DNA from: Lachnospiraceae bacterium
Lineage (GTDB): Bacteria > Bacillota > Clostridia > Lachnospirales > Lachnospiraceae
DNA: 64,000 nt
Reading direction: 5' to 3'
Assembly: GCA_017432565.1 (NCBI GenBank)
Contig: JAFRIW010000050.1
Location: forward strand, 20,243-84,242
Below the pieces are notes generated by a model. It did no database searches, was not told the origin of the DNA, and was given only the letters and a program-made list of their open reading frames with translations. Positions 60,270-64,000 of the stretch are shown here, one piece after another (the stretch's first letter is position 1; every line of letters begins with the position of its first letter). The position numbers and the translations under genes were made by a program.

Positions 60270-61113
60270 ACAGATTCATCAGGACGTAATAGGCGAACAG
60301 GTTGTGCCCCAGAATGTTGGGGTGGATACCTTCGCGCGTGAATGCGGCGGCATTCTGTACGGACAGACCGCAGTAGTAAGTGTCGATCAGCTTGCAGCCG
60401 TTTCCGGCGGCCACCTGCCGGATAATGCGGTTGTAGTCATTGATGGACAGTCCCAGGGCGTTGACCTTTCTGCTGGGCCCGGTCTTGGTGTCATAATTCT
60501 GGAAGCTGACAAGCTCCGGGCAGGTCAGGCAGATGATCTGCGCGTTCGGGTAGAAGACGCGGTACTTGATCAGCATCATGTTGTACGCGTCGGCAAAATT
60601 ATTCACAATGCCTTCCGCCGGAGCCGGTTTGCCGGGATAATAGCTGCCGAGCGGGATGTTCTGGAGCAGATCGTTTGCGCCGAGGTAGACGAAAATGACG
60701 TCAGGCCGCTGACCGCTCGCCTGCAGGTCCACCAGGCGTTTGATGCCGCAGCCGACCTTGCTGATCATATCCAGCGAGTTGCCCGCTACGGTCGTGTTGT
60801 TGCTGGATGCGATCGTTCCGCGGACTGCGCCTGTGTTGTTGATGACCTGCTGCCACCACATCTGATCCACATAGGCGGGGCTGATCGGATCAATGTCGTT
60901 CGCCGGATAGGAGAAATCATAGGACGGCGGGATGACGCCATAGAAGCTGGAAATACTGTCTCCGCTGACCGCGATGACCTTCCCCTTGTAATCGGCCGGT
61001 GCCGCGTTGACAGACAGCGGGCGGATGAGGCCGGCAAGGATGAGAACCGCCAGAGCGGCGGCGACAAGACGCAGCAGCTTTTTCTGCTTCAGCGGGGAAA
61101 AGCGAATCATCAT
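60268..61113 (-). CDS. Secreted SGNH/GDSL hydrolase
   Basis: 281 residues from the first of two adjacent ATGs (complement 61111-61113), with AAGGAGAT before it. A signal peptide or anchor (about 12-37, ending near VNAAPA) precedes a GDSL-type esterase domain: nucleophile S53 in SGDSISS, oxyanion Asn in LGANDLL, and H264 in EGIHPN. The usual Asp before the His is Glu here (E261-x2-H264). Likely acts outside the cell on acylated glycans, a fitting neighbour for the acylation genes in this window. Convergent with the glycan operon. Confidence 0.85.
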   Translation of the reverse strand: MMIRFSPLKQKKLLRLVAAALAVLILAGLIRPLSVNAAPADYKGKVIAVSGDSISSFYGVIPPSYDFSYPANDIDPISPAYVDQMWWQQVINNTGAVRGTIASSNNTTVAGNSLDMISKVGCGIKRLVDLQASGQRPDVIFVYLGANDLLQNIPLGSYYPGKPAPAEGIVNNFADAYNMMLIKYRVFYPNAQIICLTCPELVSFQNYDTKTGPSRKVNALGLSINDYNRIIRQVAAGNGCKLIDTYYCGLSVQNAAAFTREGIHPNILGHNLFAYYVLMNL

Positions 61114-61186
61114 GATTGTTAGATCTCCTTTTCTGATTATGATGCATGGAAAAAAATGGACAGATCTGCACGTAATATTGCATATG

Positions 61187-61215
61187 TTGTGTTTGCGGCA
61201 GATCACATATACAAT
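61187..61215 (+). promoter_or_regulatory. Possible promoter of the MORN lipoprotein gene
   Basis: -35 TTGTGT (61187-61192), 17-base spacer, -10 TACAAT (61210-61215). It lies in the divergent gap with the SGNH hydrolase. Confidence 0.4.
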
Positions 61216-61279
61216 AATAGCTATGCAGGGGGATTTTGGCAACCGAAAACACCTTTGGATGAGATTGGAGGAAAAACAT

Positions 61280-62470
61280 TTGAGACATCATCGATCCTTA
61301 TGCAGAATGATCGGAATAGCGGCACTTTCCATGGTGCTTATCACAGCAGGCTGTGCTTCAGGGACGTCCGGCGGCAGTGAACAGCCGGTTCTGGAGAAGG
61401 TGGATCCCGCCGTGTTTGAGCAGCAGCTTCAGGCGGCAGAGGAACAGACGGATCCTGGCGCCGATCAGAACGTGGAAGACACAATTGCAGCCGCACTGGG
61501 AGACACTTCCGCCGCCGCGGCAGGCACACAGACAGCGGGTACCTCCGCTTTTGACGAGGAGCTGTCCGGCACGCATCAGCGCCGGTTTGCCCCGGAAAAA
61601 TCAGATTTTGAACAGAAACTGGAACAGGCTGCGCCGGCGCCCGCCGCGGAGGAGGAGCCGGAAGTGAGCCAGCCGGAGCCCGAGACTGCCCCGAAAGACT
61701 TTGTTCCGTACGAGGGACCGGATATGTCGGTCTGCTTCAAGGTTTACGACAGCACTGCCGCGGATTATAAGACCGTTGCCTACCAGCAGGGCTATCCGGA
61801 GACGGAGGCACAGGTGGAGGCGCTCCTTGAGCAGCTTTCCTATTACTGGAACCGCGGAGAGACAGCGGCTGTGGACGATCTGGTGCGTCTGCCGCGTTTC
61901 CGGTATATGTCCCAGCAGCTGAAGGGGACCCGGGAGTATTTCTACTGGGGAGAGGAGGACGAGAACCGCTTTCCGCACGGAAAAGGCGTCGCCGTCTATG
62001 CCAACAATCAGTATTATTTCGGCGAGTTCGAGGGCGGCCTTCGCAGCGGACAGGGTACCTGGTTCCAGATTTTCAATAAAGAAGGAGATTTCTGTAAAAA
62101 GAACAACGGCGTGTATTACCACAGCTACTCCGGCGCCTGGGAGAACAATCTCCCCTGCGGCGAGGGACATGAACATCTGAGTCTTAATAATGCCTACCTT
62201 TCCATGCGGATTGTGACCAACGTCATGGGGACCTTCCGGAACGGCCTGTATGACGGGAAGGTCTATCTGATCAGCGAAAATGTCGGCGACGATATTCAGG
62301 AGTGGGACGGCACGGCCGAGCTCGGAAAGTTTAAAACCTTTGCCGAGGCCAAATCTTATGATAAGAACCGTCTTGTACCGGTGGCCAGAAGCCGCAGCTC
62401 CAGGGACGATTATCTCTGGATGAAGGAGGATCAGAACATCCTTCAGGGCGTCACCGGCCTCATCTACTGA
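61280..62470 (+). CDS. MORN-repeat lipoprotein
   Basis: 396 residues from the TTG at 61280, chosen for the GGAGG Shine-Dalgarno eight bases upstream and the resulting lipoprotein signal with lipobox ITAGC (C25). An ATG at 61307 is the alternative. A long low-complexity linker (about 30-150, rich in Ala, Glu, Gln, Pro) leads to a C-terminal domain with MORN-like repeats (YFGEFEGGLRSGQGTW, YSGAWENNLPCGEG, GTFRNGLYDGKV). MORN repeats in bacteria are found in surface and regulatory proteins of unknown binding partner. Cell-surface location is likely; function unknown. Confidence 0.78.
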   Translation: MRHHRSLCRMIGIAALSMVLITAGCASGTSGGSEQPVLEKVDPAVFEQQLQAAEEQTDPGADQNVEDTIAAALGDTSAAAAGTQTAGTSAFDEELSGTHQRRFAPEKSDFEQKLEQAAPAPAAEEEPEVSQPEPETAPKDFVPYEGPDMSVCFKVYDSTAADYKTVAYQQGYPETEAQVEALLEQLSYYWNRGETAAVDDLVRLPRFRYMSQQLKGTREYFYWGEEDENRFPHGKGVAVYANNQYYFGEFEGGLRSGQGTWFQIFNKEGDFCKKNNGVYYHSYSGAWENNLPCGEGHEHLSLNNAYLSMRIVTNVMGTFRNGLYDGKVYLISENVGDDIQEWDGTAELGKFKTFAEAKSYDKNRLVPVARSRSSRDDYLWMKEDQNILQGVTGLIY

Positions 62471-62478
62471 GCGTCTTA

Positions 62479-62492
62479 CTGAAACGTTTCAG
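62479..62492. promoter_or_regulatory. LacI-family-like operator palindrome
   Basis: CTGAAACGTTTCAG, a perfect 14-base palindrome with a central CG. This is the form of LacI/GalR-family sites. It is two bases shorter than the usual CcpA cre core. Lies 53 bases upstream of the -35 box of the solute-binding protein gene, so it could control sugar-dependent expression. Confidence 0.55.
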
Positions 62493-62544
62493 AAAAACCA
62501 AAAAAGAGATCGGTCAATTTGTCTAATTTTTTTCAAAAAACGGC

Positions 62545-62573
62545 TTGACTTCCCTACAATTTTGTTATATTGT
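62545..62573 (+). promoter_or_regulatory. Promoter of the solute-binding protein gene
   Basis: -35 TTGACT (62545-62550) and a -10 in TATATTGT (62566-62573), spacer 15 to 17 bases depending on the hexamer chosen. An AT-rich tract precedes it, as in strong promoters. Confidence 0.55.
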
Positions 62574-62643
62574 TGTCTTGCGAAAACGATTAAGGCGAAT
62601 GCATCGCCGTCGTATTAACAAAATCTCAAAGGAGGACAAGAAA

Positions 62644-64000
62644 TTGAAGAAAAAGGTATTAGCTGTTGTTCTGAGCACATCCATGCTGATGGCTGTCCTG
62701 GCAGGCTGCGGAAACGCTGCTGCTCCGGCTGCTGCTCCGGCTGAGGAAGCAGTTGAAGAGGCTGCTGAGAAGGTCGAAGAGGCTACTGAGGAAGTAGTCG
62801 AAGAGGCTGCTCAGGAAGTCGAAGAGGCCGCTGAGGAAGTAGCTGAGGAAGCTTCCGCTGAGGGCAAGGTTCTCAACATCTACTGCTGGAACGAGGAGTT
62901 CAAGACCCGTCTGACCGACCACTATCCGGGTTATGAGGAAGTGGACGCAACACACGGCAAGATCGGTGATGTTGATGTCGTATGGAACATCACTCCTTCT
63001 ACCGACAATGCATATCAGAACAATCTGGACGAAGCTCTGCTGAAGCAGGCTGATGCAGCTGCTGATGACAAGATCGACCTGTTCCTGGTTGAGGCTGACT
63101 ACGCACTGAAGTATGTTGACACTGATTTCACAATGCCTGTTGCTGATCTCGGCATCACCGCTGATGAGCTGGCAAATCAGTACAAGTACACACAGGATAT
63201 CATGACCGACTCCAACGGCAACCTGAAGGGCGTGTCATGGCAGGGCTGCCCCGGCGTTCTGATTTACAGCAGAGAGATCGCAAAGGAAGTTCTCGGTTCT
63301 GATGATCCGGCAGATGTTCAGGAAGCAGTCAAGGATTGGGATACCTTCAATGCAACTGCTGATACTCTGAAGGAAGCAGGCTACAACGTAATGTCTTCCG
63401 CAAATGATTCCTATCGTGTCTACTCCAACAACGTTTCCACTCCGTGGGTTGTTGACGGCAAGATCGTCGTTGACGAGAACCTGAAGAAGTGGGTTGACGA
63501 TGCGAAGGCTCTTGTTGACAAGGGTGAGACCGGCACATGGGCTCTGTGGTCTGATGACTGGAACAAGGGCTTCTATCCGGACGGCAAGGTATTTGCTTAC
63601 TTTGGACCCGCATGGCTGATCGACTTCTGCATGGCTGCAGATACAGAAGGCTCCGTTGCTCATGACGGCGGCTGGGCTGCAACTGAGGGACCTCAGGGCT
63701 TCTACTGGGGCGGCACATGGATCGCAGCAGCGACCGGAACCGACAACCCGACACTCGTAGCTGACATTATGAGACAGCTGACCACGAACGAAGAGATCAT
63801 GACCGACATCGTGAAGGCCGACAATGATTTCGTTAACAACAAGCCCGCTATGGAAGCTATGGCGAAGGATGAGTCTTACGGCGATGCTGTTCTGGGCGGA
63901 CAGAATGCTCTGGCTATGTTCTGCGCAGGCGCTGACAAGATTGACCTTTCCAACATCTCCGCTTACGATCAGGGCTGCAACGAAGAGTTCCAGAACGCTA
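62644..64000 (+). CDS. Extracellular solute-binding lipoprotein of an ABC importer (3' end cut by window)
   Basis: Open from a TTG at 62644 (AAAGGAGG eight bases upstream) to the window end, 452 codons with no stop. A lipoprotein signal with VLAGC (lipidated C22) is followed by a Glu/Ala-rich helical spacer (about 37-70) and a type 1 extracellular binding domain (VLNIYCWNEEFKTRL...; DDWNKGFYPDGKVFAYFGPAWL). Such proteins capture carbohydrates for ABC importers. Codon choice (many GCT, GTT, GAA) differs from the GC-ending codons of the neighbours and suggests high expression. The LacI-type palindrome upstream agrees with a sugar-regulated importer. Permease genes would be expected beyond the window. 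Confidence 0.88.
   Translation, partial: MKKKVLAVVLSTSMLMAVLAGCGNAAAPAAAPAEEAVEEAAEKVEEATEEVVEEAAQEVEEAAEEVAEEASAEGKVLNIYCWNEEFKTRLTDHYPGYEEVDATHGKIGDVDVVWNITPSTDNAYQNNLDEALLKQADAAADDKIDLFLVEADYALKYVDTDFTMPVADLGITADELANQYKYTQDIMTDSNGNLKGVSWQGCPGVLIYSREIAKEVLGSDDPADVQEAVKDWDTFNATADTLKEAGYNVMSSANDSYRVYSNNVSTPWVVDGKIVVDENLKKWVDDAKALVDKGETGTWALWSDDWNKGFYPDGKVFAYFGPAWLIDFCMAADTEGSVAHDGGWAATEGPQGFYWGGTWIAAATGTDNPTLVADIMRQLTTNEEIMTDIVKADNDFVNNKPAMEAMAKDESYGDAVLGGQNALAMFCAGADKIDLSNISAYDQGCNEEFQNA
62752..62841 (+). repeat. Two diverged 45-base tandem units in the lipoprotein spacer
   Basis: 62752-62796 and 62797-62841 encode two copies of a 15-residue Val/Glu/Ala-rich unit (VEEAAEKVEEATEEV and VEEAAQEVEEAAEEV). 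The pattern predicts a long acidic helix that lifts the binding domain away from the membrane. Confidence 0.8.

Noticed and set aside
62479..62492. CTGAAACGTTTCAG read as a CcpA cre site or a terminator.
   Set aside because: The core is two bases shorter than the cre consensus and there is no loop for a terminator hairpin; a LacI-family operator is the better fit.
1..64000. Search by eye for CRISPR arrays, transposases, integrases, tRNA and rRNA genes.
   Set aside because: No regularly spaced repeats, no DDE or tyrosine recombinase-like proteins, and no tRNA cloverleaf or rRNA segments were recognised.

Overview
The window is a GC-rich stretch of a Gram-positive, anaerobe-type bacterial chromosome. 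The best guess is class Clostridia, probably Lachnospiraceae. The reasons are a SufS-SufU pair, a MurT-GatD pair, a class B sortase, a clostripain-family protease, an ECF folate transporter behind what reads as a THF riboswitch, and a SCIFF peptide with its radical-SAM maturase (near universal in Clostridia). I saw no tRNA, rRNA, CRISPR array or insertion sequence, and no gene-free gap longer than about 300 bases. The genes at both window edges are cut.

Region 1 (1-19.2 kb) is mostly housekeeping. It begins with the end of a suf operon (SufD-like end, SufS, SufU). This runs by overlapping reading frames into a TetR regulator, a membrane-anchored M3-like peptidase and a GH20 lipoprotein. Next come a redox unit (flavin thioredoxin reductase-like protein, thioredoxin, OhrR-type regulator, CDF cation exporter), a hotdog thioesterase (minus strand), a GH127 glycosidase, a clostripain-like protease, a cytidylate-kinase-like protein, an HD hydrolase, a small unknown protein, a class B sortase, TruA and the folate transporter FolT with its riboswitch leader.

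Region 2 (19.4-33.3 kb) is cell-envelope modification. It holds an acyltransferase-like membrane protein, MurT-GatD (lipid II amidation) and a Wzx-type flippase. A compact unit MBOAT - SGNH - FkbH-like HAD - MBOAT - DHHW/AlgX-like - ACP follows. Its layout mirrors the Dlt system, with an FkbH-type ACP-loading enzyme where DltA would be. A divergent VOC protein, a perfect 16-bp inverted repeat and a third MBOAT come after. I regard the ACP/FkbH/double-MBOAT unit as the best candidate for an undescribed system: transfer of an ACP-bound acyl group, perhaps glyceryl, onto a surface glycan.

Region 3 (33.3-35.1 kb) holds the 48-residue SCIFF precursor (33393-33539) and its maturase, with a strong hairpin between them.

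Region 4 (35.1-60.2 kb) is one long, tightly overlapping surface-polysaccharide operon. It encodes a capsule-type glycosyltransferase, an ABC glycolipid exporter, an acyltransferase, two GT-C-like membrane proteins, a polyprenyl-phosphate GT2 and an O-antigen-ligase-like protein. It also has sugar-nucleotide enzymes for 4-amino sugars (WecE-like, PglF-like, PglE-like) and for a UDP-HexNAc uronic acid (TviB/TviC-like), a PglC-like initiating transferase, an ATP-grasp ligase, an N-formyltransferase, a DUF2334 deacetylase and three GT4 transferases. It ends at a likely terminator near 60250.

Region 5 (60.2-64 kb) holds a secreted SGNH hydrolase (minus), a MORN-repeat lipoprotein, and the start of a highly expressed-looking solute-binding lipoprotein behind a LacI-type palindrome. 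Three first-in-unit genes (19453, 23733, 35147) have an extended -10 box 8-10 bases before their ATG and no Shine-Dalgarno, which suggests leaderless transcripts.
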